Assembly: GCF_034043515.1 (NCBI RefSeq)
Contig: NZ_CP138214.1
Coordinates: 4,216,001 to 4,280,000, forward strand
Direction: 5' to 3'
DNA length: 64,000 bases
From: Pseudomonas sp. MUP55
GTDB lineage: Bacteria > Pseudomonadota > Gammaproteobacteria > Pseudomonadales > Pseudomonadaceae
In this document: piece by piece, positions 35,095 through 44,573 of the stretch
How the letters are laid out: each line of letters opens with the position of its first letter
How positions within the stretch are numbered: position 1 is the first letter of the stretch
Notes under the pieces: generated by a model
Told to the model about the DNA's origin: nothing
The model's database searches: none
What the model saw: only the letters and a program-made list of their open reading frames with translations
Position numbers and translations under genes: made by a program

Positions 35095-35126
35095 GCTCAG
35101 CCCTGCCGATAAGGCAGGGCTGACCT
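35095..35126. repeat. 32-bp direct repeat, right copy (inside the GNAT gene end)
   Basis: Identical to 34469-34500. This copy contains the stop codon and last codons of the leftward GNAT/FemAB-like gene (encoding ALPYRQG), so it appears to be the original copy. Confidence 0.85.
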
Positions 35127-36221
35127 CGCCTCTTCGGCATACGCCAGAACGCCCACCCTTTCACGTTCGAGAAAATCTTCCACGGCGTTTTTCAACCCCG
35201 GGTGCCGCAGGTAATGCCATGACCGGGTAATCACCGGCTCAAAGCCGCGAATCAGTTTGTGCTCGCCTTGGGCGCCGGCGTCGAAGCGTTGCAGGCCGTG
35301 CGCGATGGCGTAGTCCATGCCCTGGTAGAAGCAGGTCTCGAAGTGCAGCCGGTCGAACTCCGCCAGGCAGCCCCAATAGCGGCCGTAGAAGCTGTCACCA
35401 CCGATCAGGCTGAAGGCCATGGCTACCGGACGGGAGCCCTGCCTGGCCAGTACCACGCGGATCGCCTCGGGCATGCGTTCGGCCAGCAGACTGAAAAACG
35501 CCCGGGTCAGGTAGGGCGACTGACGACGTACCGCATAAGTATTGGCGTAGCAGGCGTAGACAAAGTCCCACTGGGCCTCGCTCAGCTCATGGCCCTGCAG
35601 CCACTCGAACTCGATGCCCTGCTCCGCCACTTGCTCGCGCTCCTTGCGCATCTGTTTGCGCTTGCGTGAACTCAGGGCGTCGAGAAAGTCCTGGAAGTCA
35701 CGGTAGCCGCGGTTCTGCCAGTGAAACTGGCAGCCCAGGCGCTGCAACCAGCCCGGTTGCCGGGCCAGTGCATCGTCGGCCAACGAGTCGGTGAAGTTGA
35801 TATGAGCGCTGGAAAGCCCTTCGATTTCCAGGTAACCGGGCAGGCTGTTCAGCAGCTCAAAGCCGTCCTGGGCGCTGGCGGCCAACAGCCGCGGGCCGCT
35901 GACCGGGCTGAAAGGCACGGCCGTCAGCAACTTGGGGTAGTAGTCGATGCCGGCCCGCGCGCAGGCATCGGCCCAACCGTGATCGAACACGTACTCGCCA
36001 TAGGAATGAAACTTGCGATAACCAGGCAATGCCGCCACCAGACGGTCGCCTTCCCAATGCAGCAAATGCTCCGGCTGCCAGCCCGAATGAGGGCCCAGGC
36101 TGGCACTGTCTTCCAGCGCGCTCAGGAACGCATGCCGCACGAACGGCTGGGCCTGCGGCGCCAGCGCATCCCAGAGCTGCGGGGTGATTTCGGACAGGCT
36201 GTCCAAACGTTGCAACGGCAT
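35097..36221 (-). CDS. GNAT/FemAB-like N-acyltransferase, DUF482 (COG3146)
   Basis: A 374-aa soluble protein of the peptidogalycan biosynthesis/recognition family. Visible motifs are PFVRHAFLSALEDSASLGPH and YGEYVFDHGWADACARAG in the N half, SSRKRKQMRKEREQVAEQGI in the centre, and RPVAMAFSLIGGDSFYGRYW with FDAGAQGEHKLIRGFEP in the C half. The fold is predicted to be a double GNAT. The second ATG (MPLQRLDS) has GAGG six bases upstream and is taken as start; a GTG four codons earlier is possible. The substrate is unknown. Confidence 0.8.
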   Translation of the reverse strand: MPLQRLDSLSEITPQLWDALAPQAQPFVRHAFLSALEDSASLGPHSGWQPEHLLHWEGDRLVAALPGYRKFHSYGEYVFDHGWADACARAGIDYYPKLLTAVPFSPVSGPRLLAASAQDGFELLNSLPGYLEIEGLSSAHINFTDSLADDALARQPGWLQRLGCQFHWQNRGYRDFQDFLDALSSRKRKQMRKEREQVAEQGIEFEWLQGHELSEAQWDFVYACYANTYAVRRQSPYLTRAFFSLLAERMPEAIRVVLARQGSRPVAMAFSLIGGDSFYGRYWGCLAEFDRLHFETCFYQGMDYAIAHGLQRFDAGAQGEHKLIRGFEPVITRSWHYLRHPGLKNAVEDFLERERVGVLAYAEEARSALPYRQG

Positions 36222-36504
36222 CGGCATCCTCACTGTTTCTGGGCGTGAAAGCCTGGCGAGTATCGCCTATCACAGCCGCGCATACACCTCGAAAAAGCCG
36301 GACAGAGCTCAAGACCGATAGTTCCATGGGTGACCCACATGTCATGCAGATGAAATCACTTAGCCACTACTCCGTCATAAACCGTCGCGATACTGACGCC
36401 TGTTTTTAGAGCATCTGGATATTGCCAGGTGGATTTTTTCCGCCCGTGATCGGTCGGTTGTGTCCTGGAGGGCTTGCTGGCCCTCCCCACTTTCGGAGAT
36501 TGAT

Positions 36505-37827
36505 ATGCGTCTTGCTTCCACTAAAACTGCGGCGGCCCTGTGTGGCGGCCTGTTGCTGGCCCTGAGCGTTCCGGCCAGCGCTGCAGTCGACGCCAAGTTG
36601 CTCGACATGCTCAAGGCCAACGGCCAGATCACCGCTTCGCAGTACACCGAATTGCAAAACGAGTTGGCCAAGGATCAGAAAGAACAGCAGATCGCACGGC
36701 AGGCTCAACAGGAAACCAACGAACAGATCGCGGCCACCGCCAAAAAGACCAACGAGCTGAGCAGCTTCGACCAGAAGCTGGCCTGGGCCGCCAAGACTCA
36801 GTTCAAGGGCGATGTGCGCTTTCGCCAGGAAACCATCAAGATCGACGGCGAACCCAACAATGGCGGGCGTGACAAGGACCGCCAACGCATCCGCGCCCGC
36901 CTGGGCGCCTACACCGAAATCAATCCGCAAGTGGACACCGGTATCCGTATCGCTACGGGCGGCGGCGACGACGCGCGTTCCACCAACCAGGACCAGGATG
37001 GCTACTTCGATAAGAAATCGATCTGGCTGGACCTTGGCTACATCGACTACCACCCGGACCAGATCAAGAACCTGCACGTGATCGGCGGCAAGATGCTGCA
37101 GCCGTGGGTGAACATGGGCGATGTGATCTGGGATAGCGACATCAACCCAGAAGGCTTGGCGGTCACGTACAAATACCCACTGGGCGGCAGTGCCGAACTG
37201 TTCGGCAGCCTGGGTAACTACAACCTCAAGGACAACGTCGACGGTGACGGCGTGCAGTTTCGCCACGACCTGCGCCTGACTTCCGGCCAGCTGGGCACAC
37301 GCTTCTCGCTCACCGACAACCTGAAAATGACCCTGGGCGGCAGTGTCTACGCTTACCAGAACGACAAGGACAGCCGCTGCACGACCACCACCACGCCGTG
37401 CGCCTTGGCGGTCAACGGCAACTCGGCCAACGGTGAATTCCGTCTGTATGAAGGTTTCGCCCAGGCAGACATCGGCGGCCTGGCCGTGCCTTTGGCGTTC
37501 TACGGCCAGTACGTGAAGAACAACGATGCCGTGACCGATCAGGACACCGCGTGGTTGCTGGGGGCCAAGTCCAAGGTGTTCGGTTTCAACCTGGACTACA
37601 ACTACCGCGATACCCAACGTGATGCGGTGGTGGGCGCCTTCACCGATTCGGACTTCGCCAACGGCACCACCGGTTCGCGTGGTCACAAGCTGAAGGTCAG
37701 CTACGACATCGACAAGAACTTCGCCCTGGGCGCCACGTACTTCCTGACCAAGGCTGACTACGCCAGCCGTACCCAGCGTGATGCCAACGCCAACACCCTG
37801 CAGCTGGATGCCGAAGCCAAGTTCTAA
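36505..37827 (+). CDS. Putative outer-membrane porin
   Basis: A 440-aa beta-barrel protein. Signal peptide MRLASTKTAAALCGGLLLAL..ASA, then a periplasmic coiled-coil-like segment (DMLKANGQITASQYTELQNE, with Gln/Lys/Glu-rich sequence to about 90). The barrel then begins (FKGDVRFRQETIKID) and ends in LQLDAEAKF with terminal Phe. This matches the Porin_5 'putative porin' family; the coiled coil could anchor to peptidoglycan. The substrate is unknown. The ATG has CGGAG eight bases upstream. A single gene followed by a REPIN. Confidence 0.85.
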   Translation: MRLASTKTAAALCGGLLLALSVPASAAVDAKLLDMLKANGQITASQYTELQNELAKDQKEQQIARQAQQETNEQIAATAKKTNELSSFDQKLAWAAKTQFKGDVRFRQETIKIDGEPNNGGRDKDRQRIRARLGAYTEINPQVDTGIRIATGGGDDARSTNQDQDGYFDKKSIWLDLGYIDYHPDQIKNLHVIGGKMLQPWVNMGDVIWDSDINPEGLAVTYKYPLGGSAELFGSLGNYNLKDNVDGDGVQFRHDLRLTSGQLGTRFSLTDNLKMTLGGSVYAYQNDKDSRCTTTTTPCALAVNGNSANGEFRLYEGFAQADIGGLAVPLAFYGQYVKNNDAVTDQDTAWLLGAKSKVFGFNLDYNYRDTQRDAVVGAFTDSDFANGTTGSRGHKLKVSYDIDKNFALGATYFLTKADYASRTQRDANANTLQLDAEAKF

Positions 37828-37838
37828 CCTCACCGTTG

Positions 37839-37938
37839 TGTAGGAGCGAGCTTGCTCGCGAAGAACAAACAGGCAGCGCGTTTATCCAGGATACGCGCGT
37901 TAGCGTTGACGTTTTTCGCGAGCAAGCTCGCTCCTACA
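37839..37938. repeat. REPIN between porin and anti-sigma gene
   Basis: TGTAGGAGCGAGCTTGCTCG at the left faces CGAGCAAGCTCGCTCCTACA at the right, with about 52 bp between. The right arm overlaps the 3' end of the anti-sigma gene and provides its TAG stop. Confidence 0.9.
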
Positions 37939-38167
37939 TGTCTTTGCGCCGCTCGGCGGCGAGCCGTTCGGCCAGTGCATCCGCATCTTTCACCGGCTCT
38001 TGCGGCATGATGCGCAACGTCGCCTGCATCAAGCGCATCTGGCGGATAAATCGCCGGCAGTTCGGACAGAACATCAAGTGATGCCGCACCAGCAATCGCT
38101 CTCGAAAGCTCAATTGGCCATCGAGGTAGTCACTGGAACGTGCCACTTGTTCCTTACAGGTCAGCAT
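37934..38167 (-). CDS. Zinc-finger anti-sigma factor (zf-HC2 type)
   Basis: A 77-aa protein with the anti-sigma zinc motif: RHHLMFCPNCRRF gives His-x3-Cys-x2-Cys. The first helix SSDYLDGQLSFRERL is typical. There is no membrane span, so it is a soluble anti-sigma protein that should bind the ECF factor encoded just upstream, with a 7-bp overlap. Zinc or redox state may control binding, by analogy with ChrR/RsrA-type proteins. The stop codon comes from a REP element. Confidence 0.82.
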   Translation of the reverse strand: MLTCKEQVARSSDYLDGQLSFRERLLVRHHLMFCPNCRRFIRQMRLMQATLRIMPQEPVKDADALAERLAAERRKDM

Positions 38168-38775
38168 TCGCCCGTTTCCTCAAAATGCTCCACGGTTGCA
38201 AAGACTTTAAGCCGTGCTCGATGCAACAGCACCCGCACATTGGAGAGAGAGAGCGTCAGGAGATTACAGATCTCCTCCAACTCCAGGCCCTGGCGCTCGC
38301 GCAGCACCAGCACGCTGCTTTGTAATTGGGACAAGCTCAGAATCGTATGCTCCAGGCATTTGCGCAATTCCTCCTCGGTCAGCAGGGCTTCCGGCGTGTC
38401 TTGGTGCCAGGCATACGGGGCGACGGCCCAGTGACCGTCGTCAGGCGCGAAGCGGTCATCGCCGATGGTCCCATGAGGAGAAGGCAGGTCGTCGAGTAAC
38501 ACCTCGCGACGATTTTGCTTGTAGCGGCCTTTGGCGGAATTCGCTGTGATAGTCAGCAACCAGGTCTTCAAGCTTGAACGCCCTTCGAACTTGGCAAGGT
38601 TGCGCACCACCGACAACCAAGCATCCTGCACCACCTCATCGGCATGCCGCTGGCCGACGATGGCATAGGCCACCGCCCGCATCGCGCTCTGGTAAGTGGT
38701 GACCAGCTCTTTGTAGGCCTGCTGCTCGCCGTTGAGCAGGCGTTCGAGCAGGTGCGCGTCGTCCGCTGCTGCCAT
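38161..38775 (-). CDS. ECF-family RNA polymerase sigma factor
   Basis: A 204-aa sigma factor. Region 2 is in AYKELVTTYQSAMRAVAYAI, RHADEVVQDAWLSVVRNLAK and FEGRSSLKTWLLTITANSAK; region 4 is in LEHTILSLSQLQSSVLVLRE and LTLSLSNVRVLLHRARLKVF. A loop of about 45 residues links them. It is coupled to the zinc-finger anti-sigma gene. A beta-ketoacyl synthase III gene lies upstream, the same order I recall for PA3285/PA3286, suggesting a link to lipid or envelope stress. Confidence 0.9.
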   Translation of the reverse strand: MAAADDAHLLERLLNGEQQAYKELVTTYQSAMRAVAYAIVGQRHADEVVQDAWLSVVRNLAKFEGRSSLKTWLLTITANSAKGRYKQNRREVLLDDLPSPHGTIGDDRFAPDDGHWAVAPYAWHQDTPEALLTEEELRKCLEHTILSLSQLQSSVLVLRERQGLELEEICNLLTLSLSNVRVLLHRARLKVFATVEHFEETGEC

Positions 38776-38813
38776 TCAATACCTCGATGTAAAAGTGCCA
38801 GCCAGCGCCCACA

Positions 38814-39935
38814 TCAGCGTTTGCGCAGGATCACACTGCCGATGGAATAGCCCGCACCGAACGAGCTGAGCACGGCCACAGTGCCCTTGGGCAAGTCGTC
38901 CTGATAGGTGTGAAACGCAATCACCGAACCCGCCGAGCTGGTGTTGGCGTAGGTATCGAGGATCACCGGTGCTTCTTCCACAGACGCCTCGCGGCCCAGC
39001 AGTTTCTTCACGATCAGGTGGTTCATGCTCAGGTTGGCCTGGTGCAGCCAGAAGCGCTTTACATCGTTCACGCTCAGCTGGTTTTCCGCCAGGTGCGTAC
39101 CGATCAGCTCGGCCACCATCGGGCAGACATCGCGGAACACCTTGCGGCCTTCCTGCACGAACAGTTTGTCCGGCGCGCCGATGCCCTCTTCCGCTGTGCG
39201 GTTGAGAAAGCCAAAGTTATTGCGGATGTTGTTGGAGAACTGGGTCAGCAGCTTAGTGCTTACTACATCGAACTGATGCTCGGACGTCGCCAGGTCGGCA
39301 CGCTCGAGAATCACCGCCGTGGCGGCGTCACCAAAGATGAAGTGGCTGTCGCGATCGCGGAAATTCAAATGACCGGTGCAGACTTCCGGATTGACCATCA
39401 GGATCGCCCGGGCCTGGCCCAACTGGATGCTGTTGGCGGCATTCTGGATACCAAAGGTGGCCGAGGAGCACGCCACGTTCATGTCGAAACCGAAGCCTTG
39501 AATACCCAGGGCTTGCTGAACTTCGATGGCGATGGCGGGGTAAGCACGCTGAAGGTTGGAACAGGCGACGATCACGCCATCGATATCAGCAGCCGTCTTG
39601 CCTGCGCGTTGCAGCGCCTGTTCGGCGGCGCCGACGGCCATCTGGCAGAGTACCGACCATTCGTCGTTGCTGCGCTCGGGCAAGCGTGGAGCCATGCGCT
39701 GCGGGTCAAGGATGCCGTCCTTGTCCATGACGAAACGACTTTTAATGCCCGAGGCTTTTTCGATGAACGCCGCGCTGGACTCCGTCAGCGCCTGCACGTC
39801 ACCGCGCTCGATGGCAGCGGCATTTTCGCTGTTGAACTGCTGTACATAGGCATTGAAAGACTGCACCAGCTCTTCGTTGGAGATGCTGTTGGCCGGGGTG
39901 TACAGGCCAGTGCCGCTGATGACGACGTTATGCAC
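38814..39935 (-). CDS. Beta-ketoacyl-ACP synthase III-like enzyme
   Basis: A 373-aa thiolase-fold condensing enzyme. The catalytic triad is visible: Cys in MNVACSSATFGIQ, His in FWLHQANLSMNH, Asn in DTYANTSSAGS. The length is longer than FabH (about 320) and fits PA3286 of P. aeruginosa, shown to condense octanoyl-CoA with malonyl-ACP and shunt beta-oxidation products into fatty-acid synthesis; that activity is inferred here. The GTG start with AGAGGA eight bases upstream gives a protein beginning with the usual VHNVVISGTGLYTP. An ECF sigma gene follows 38 bp downstream. Confidence 0.88.
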   Translation of the reverse strand: MHNVVISGTGLYTPANSISNEELVQSFNAYVQQFNSENAAAIERGDVQALTESSAAFIEKASGIKSRFVMDKDGILDPQRMAPRLPERSNDEWSVLCQMAVGAAEQALQRAGKTAADIDGVIVACSNLQRAYPAIAIEVQQALGIQGFGFDMNVACSSATFGIQNAANSIQLGQARAILMVNPEVCTGHLNFRDRDSHFIFGDAATAVILERADLATSEHQFDVVSTKLLTQFSNNIRNNFGFLNRTAEEGIGAPDKLFVQEGRKVFRDVCPMVAELIGTHLAENQLSVNDVKRFWLHQANLSMNHLIVKKLLGREASVEEAPVILDTYANTSSAGSVIAFHTYQDDLPKGTVAVLSSFGAGYSIGSVILRKR

Positions 39936-40148
39936 GGTCGTTCCTCTAAATCTGTCAGGCAGAAGAAATTGGTACCGTCGTACCAAACTGTAAGTCGTTT
40001 GATTCCGTCCAGCGGTCATCAAACTGGCAACACGTTATTTCGTCTTGTAACCGCGAAGTTTGCCACAACGCCGGTGATTTGGCGCCATCTTACCGATTGG
40101 CGCCGATTTTACTCTAAGACATGTCTTGTTTTGGAACCGGTTAAGGCT

Positions 40149-43100
40149 TCAAGGCTCGACCTGGCTCCACTGCTTGCTCAATCGTTTATCGGAAATCGGC
40201 ACCTTGGTCCCCAGTTGCTGGGCAAACAACGACACTCGGTACTCTTCCAGCCACCAGCGATAGAGCTCCAGCTGCGGATCGCGCTTGCCCTCCTGGGCGT
40301 GTTTGTTCAGGCGATTCTGGTACTGCGCCCACAGGCCGCTCAGCTCGGTGCTCCACACACGGTCCTTCTGCACCTGACTCGGCAGCTTTTCCAGGCGCAG
40401 CTCGATGGCCTTGAGGAAACGCGGCAGCTCCTTGAACCACTGCGCGGGGGTTTCGCGCACGAACCCCGGGTACACCAGGTTGCTCAACTGCTGCTTGATA
40501 TCGTTCAACGCCACCGCCTGGGCCAGATCGATCTTGCCTTTGAAGCGCTTTTGCAGGCCGTGCCAGAGTTTCAGCACGTCCAGGGTCAGACGCGCCAGAC
40601 GCTCGGCGTGTTCGGTCCAACCGCCACGCTTGCGTTCGGCCAGCGCGGCCAGCCCAGCGCCGTCGCGGGGCAGAGTGGCTTCGCCGTCCAGGACGCAGCT
40701 GTCGAGGCTCGCCAGCAGGATGTCTTCCACCAGCGCATCGACGCGTCCCAGCTCGCGATACATCAGGCCCAACTCGGTGAGCCCCGGCAATTTGCCGCGC
40801 AAGAATTTGGCCGGTTCCGCCAGTTGTTGCATAAGCAGGCGCTGCAAGGCACGGCGGTGCTGGAATTCGGCCTCGGCGGCCGTGGAGAAACGCCCTTCCT
40901 TGACCGTGCCGTTTTCTTCCACCAGCGCCGGGTACACCGTCATCGAAAGACCGGCGATGTTTTGCTGGGTTTTTTCGGCCACCGGCGCGAACGCCTTGGC
41001 TTGCACCGGTTGTTGGCTTTTTGCGGTTTGCGGCACCGCCAGGGCCGCCTGGCTGGCTTCGGCGAAACGCGCGGTCAGCTGCGCCAGGTCGCGGCCCTCA
41101 CCAAGGAATTTACCCTGACCGTCGACCACTTCCAGGTTCATCTTCAAGTGGTTTTCCACCTGCTGCGCGGCCTCCGCCCAGGCTTCATCGCTGACCCGCG
41201 CGCCGGTCATGCGCAGCAACTCGCGGCCCAACGCTTGGGGCAGCGAGCCCTGGCCAAACTCGATGCGCTGCAGCGCCGCCTTGACGAAATCCGGCACCGG
41301 CACAAAGTTTTTACGCAGCGCCTTGGGCAGGTTGCGCACCAGGGCAATGCACTTGGCTTCGATCAACCCCGGCACCAGCCAGTCCAGGCGCTCGGCGGGC
41401 AAGGCCGGCAACAGCGGCGCCGGCACCCGCAGGGTCACGCCGTCGCGCGGGTGGTTGGGTTCGAAGTGGTAACTCAAGGCCAGGGCCAGGTCGCCCAGGT
41501 GCAAGGTGTCCGGATAATGCGCCGCGGTGACTTCACTGGCTTCGCGCGCCAGCACGTCTTCCTCACGCATGATCAGCAGTTGCGGGTCTTTCTGGCTGTT
41601 GACCTTGTACCAGCTGTCGAACGTCGCCGTCTGGTGGATCTCGGCAGGCAAGCGCGCATCGTAGAAGGCGTAGAGGGTTTCCTCGTCGGCCAGGATGTCG
41701 CGCCGGCGCGCCTTGGCCTCCAATTCATCGAGCTGCTCCAGCAGTTGCTGGTTGGCCGCAAGGCACTTGGCGCGAGACTGGATTTCCCCACGCACCAGGC
41801 CTTCGCGAATAAACAGCTCACGGGACACCACCGGGTCGATCGGCCCATAGTGCACTGGCCGGCGTCCGACCACGATCAGGCCGAACAAGGTGATTTGCTC
41901 AAAGGCCACGACCTGGCCGCGCTTCTTCTCCCAATGCGGTTCGAAGTGGTTTTTCTTGATCAGGTGCCCTGCCAGCGGTTCGATCCAGTCAGCATCGATC
42001 TTGGCCACCATGCGCGCATACAGCTTGGTGGTTTCCACCAGCTCAGCGGTCATCAGCCATTGCGGGCGCTTCTTGCCGATGCCCGAAGAGGGATGAATCC
42101 AGAAGCGCCGCTGACGGGCACCGAGGTAGTCGCCGTCCTCGGTCTTCTGGCCGATCTGGCTGAGCAGGCCGGACAGCACCGCCTTGTGTAGTTTGGGGAA
42201 ATCCGCCGGTTCCTTGTTGATCATCAGCTGCATGTCGCGGCAGATCAGGCTCAACTGGCGGTGGGAATCGCGCCACTCGCGCAGGCGCAGGTAGTTCAGG
42301 AAGTTCTTGCGACACCAATTGCGCAGCGGGCTGGCGGTCAGTTCCTGGCGCTGTTCTTCAAAGCCGCGCCACAGATTGACCAGCCCGGCGAAGTCCGAGT
42401 CCGGGTCTTTCCATTGGGCATGGGCCTGGTCGGCCGCCTGCTGGCGTTCCGGCGGGCGCTCACGCGGGTCCTGGATCGACATGGCGCTGGCGACGATCAG
42501 CACTTCCTGCAGACTGCCCAGCTTGGCGGCCTCAAGCAGCATGCGGCCCATGCGTGGGTCCACCGGCAGGCGCGCCAGTTGGCGCCCCAACGGCGTGAGC
42601 TGGCTGTTACGGTCGACCGCCGACAGCTCTTGCAACAGGTTGAAACCGTCGCTGATGGCCTTGCCATCCGGCGGTTCGATGAACGGGAAGTCCGTGATTT
42701 CACCCAGGCGCAGGTGCAGCATCTGCAGGATCACCGCCGCAAGGTTGGTGCGCAGAATTTCGGGGTCGGTAAATTCCGGGCGCCCGATAAAGTCTTCTTC
42801 GCTGTACAACCGAATGCAGATGCCCGGCTCGACCCGGCCGCAACGGCCTTTACGCTGGTTGGCGCTGGACTGGGAAATCGCCTCGATCGGCAGGCGCTGC
42901 ACCTTGGCGCGGTAGCTGTAGCGGCTGATGCGCGCGGTACCGCTGTCGATCACATAGCGAATGCCTGGCACCGTCAGCGAGGTTTCCGCGACGTTGGTCG
43001 CCAGCACCACGCGACGGCCGGGGTGTGACTGGAAAATGCGCTGTTGCTCGGCCGGCGACAGGCGCGCATACAGCGGCAGGATTTCTGTGTGCTTGAGCTG

Positions 43101-44060
43101 CGCCTTGCGCAGCATCTCGGCAGCGTCGCGAATCTCGCGCTCGCCAGGCAGGAACACCAGCACATCGCCGGGGCTGCGCCGCTCGCTGCGTTCATAAGCG
43201 GCGATTTCGTCGAGGGTGGCGAGGATCGCCTGATCGACAGTCAGGTCGTCCTCGACGCGATTGCCCTCCTCGTCCTGTTCCAGGGTCAGCGGGCGGTACC
43301 ACGTGTCCACCGGGAACGTGCGGCCCGAGACCTCGACAATCGGGGCGTCGTCGAAGTGCTTGGAAAACCGCTCCAGGTCGATGGTCGCCGAGGTGATGAT
43401 GACTTTCAGGTCCGGGCGGCGCGGCAACAGGGTCTTGAGGTAGCCCAGCAGGAAATCGATGTTCAGGCTGCGCTCGTGGGCTTCGTCGACGATGATCGTG
43501 TCGTAGCGTTCCAGGTAGCGGTCGTTCTGGGTTTCCGCCAGCAGGATGCCGTCGGTCATCAGTTTGATCAGGGTGTTGGAATCGCTCTGGTCCTCGAAGC
43601 GCACTTGATAACCGACCAGCGCGCCAAGCGGCGTGGCCAGTTCTTCGGCGACGCGGCTGGCAACGCTGCGCGCAGCGATCCGGCGCGGCTGGGTATGGCC
43701 GATCAGGCCATATTGGCCGCGACCGATTTCCAGGCAGATCTTCGGTAACTGGGTGGTTTTACCCGAGCCGGTTTCGCCAGCAATGATCAGTACCTGATGC
43801 TTGTTCAGCGCCTCTTTGATCTCGTCGCGCTTGGCCGCAATCGGCAGGCTGTCGTCGTAGCGAATCACCGGCAGGCTGGCCCGCCGCGCCGTGACCTGGG
43901 CACAGGACGCCTGCATGCGCGCCACCCACTGCGCGAGTTTTTCCTCATCGGGCTTCTTGCGCAGCTCAAGCAACTGGCGCCGCAAGCGATGGCGGTCGGC
44001 GAGCATGGCGTGATCGAGGTTTTTCAGCAGTTGGTCAATCGTGGGCGCTTGGTCAGTCAT
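40149..44060 (-). CDS. hrpA: ATP-dependent RNA helicase HrpA
   Basis: A 1303-aa DEAH-box helicase. Walker A GETGSGKT (95-102), HTQPRRIAARSVA, DEAH (192-195) and SAT (224-226) are in the first RecA domain; VLATNVAETSLTVPG and QRKGRCGRVEPG are in the second. The winged-helix/ratchet and OB regions follow, then the long HrpA-specific C-terminal domain (DUF3418). HrpA resolves stalled or collided ribosomes and processes mRNAs in E. coli. It is a single gene in a 213-bp gap from the ketoacyl synthase. Confidence 0.96.
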   Translation of the reverse strand: MTDQAPTIDQLLKNLDHAMLADRHRLRRQLLELRKKPDEEKLAQWVARMQASCAQVTARRASLPVIRYDDSLPIAAKRDEIKEALNKHQVLIIAGETGSGKTTQLPKICLEIGRGQYGLIGHTQPRRIAARSVASRVAEELATPLGALVGYQVRFEDQSDSNTLIKLMTDGILLAETQNDRYLERYDTIIVDEAHERSLNIDFLLGYLKTLLPRRPDLKVIITSATIDLERFSKHFDDAPIVEVSGRTFPVDTWYRPLTLEQDEEGNRVEDDLTVDQAILATLDEIAAYERSERRSPGDVLVFLPGEREIRDAAEMLRKAQLKHTEILPLYARLSPAEQQRIFQSHPGRRVVLATNVAETSLTVPGIRYVIDSGTARISRYSYRAKVQRLPIEAISQSSANQRKGRCGRVEPGICIRLYSEEDFIGRPEFTDPEILRTNLAAVILQMLHLRLGEITDFPFIEPPDGKAISDGFNLLQELSAVDRNSQLTPLGRQLARLPVDPRMGRMLLEAAKLGSLQEVLIVASAMSIQDPRERPPERQQAADQAHAQWKDPDSDFAGLVNLWRGFEEQRQELTASPLRNWCRKNFLNYLRLREWRDSHRQLSLICRDMQLMINKEPADFPKLHKAVLSGLLSQIGQKTEDGDYLGARQRRFWIHPSSGIGKKRPQWLMTAELVETTKLYARMVAKIDADWIEPLAGHLIKKNHFEPHWEKKRGQVVAFEQITLFGLIVVGRRPVHYGPIDPVVSRELFIREGLVRGEIQSRAKCLAANQQLLEQLDELEAKARRRDILADEETLYAFYDARLPAEIHQTATFDSWYKVNSQKDPQLLIMREEDVLAREASEVTAAHYPDTLHLGDLALALSYHFEPNHPRDGVTLRVPAPLLPALPAERLDWLVPGLIEAKCIALVRNLPKALRKNFVPVPDFVKAALQRIEFGQGSLPQALGRELLRMTGARVSDEAWAEAAQQVENHLKMNLEVVDGQGKFLGEGRDLAQLTARFAEASQAALAVPQTAKSQQPVQAKAFAPVAEKTQQNIAGLSMTVYPALVEENGTVKEGRFSTAAEAEFQHRRALQRLLMQQLAEPAKFLRGKLPGLTELGLMYRELGRVDALVEDILLASLDSCVLDGEATLPRDGAGLAALAERKRGGWTEHAERLARLTLDVLKLWHGLQKRFKGKIDLAQAVALNDIKQQLSNLVYPGFVRETPAQWFKELPRFLKAIELRLEKLPSQVQKDRVWSTELSGLWAQYQNRLNKHAQEGKRDPQLELYRWWLEEYRVSLFAQQLGTKVPISDKRLSKQWSQVEP

Positions 44061-44342
44061 CAGGGCGGCAAGGGTCTTTTGGGTGAGGCAGGTGAGGCCT
44101 GCGCAGCATCAGTCGATGGATTGGATGGGATTGTCGCAGATTTCGAAGGCGCTCTGGAGATGTTGCGGCACTCGGCAGCCAGGCTGGCAGCCGCAACATA
44201 ACGACAGGTCTTACAAAAAGCCGGCAAGTTTTCCGAATTTTCAGAAGCTGAAGTCCGATGTGCTCAGCCATGTATGCGGGGTTTAAATGCTTCGTCCAGA
44301 CACATTTGGGCATTCCAAAATATTTCGATCACGGAGCGTTAT

Positions 44343-44573
44343 ATGCGTATTGATTCCCCTGCTGCCTCAACGAGGCTTGCGAGCTACTTTGATGCCATGC
44401 GAACCCAACTACCCTCATGCGAGTTGATGCCGCCTCCACAATACGAAAACAAACCGGCCTATGTTTCTATTACGGAAAAGCTCCCGGAGGCAAGCAACCG
44501 GCTGCCCTCAACGCCTACAACCAGCCTGACGGCGGTTCGAATTTCGGAACTGCCCCGTAACGAGCGAGGCTGA
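44343..44573 (+). CDS. Small orphan protein, 76 aa
   Basis: A 76-aa Ser/Thr/Pro-rich protein starting MRIDSPAASTRLASYFDAMR. The ATG has CGGAG six bases upstream, which is why it is listed. No domain is recognised. The sequence and its 280-bp upstream region (44061-44342) are AT-richer than neighbours, suggesting foreign or decaying DNA between hrpA and aceK. It could be a remnant of a larger gene or a lineage-specific peptide. Confidence 0.4.
   Translation: MRIDSPAASTRLASYFDAMRTQLPSCELMPPPQYENKPAYVSITEKLPEASNRLPSTPTTSLTAVRISELPRNERG

Noticed and set aside
38910..42191. A 1093-codon open frame on the + strand across the ketoacyl synthase and hrpA
   Set aside because: It spans the antisense of two unrelated genes and the gap between them, so it is a composition artefact.
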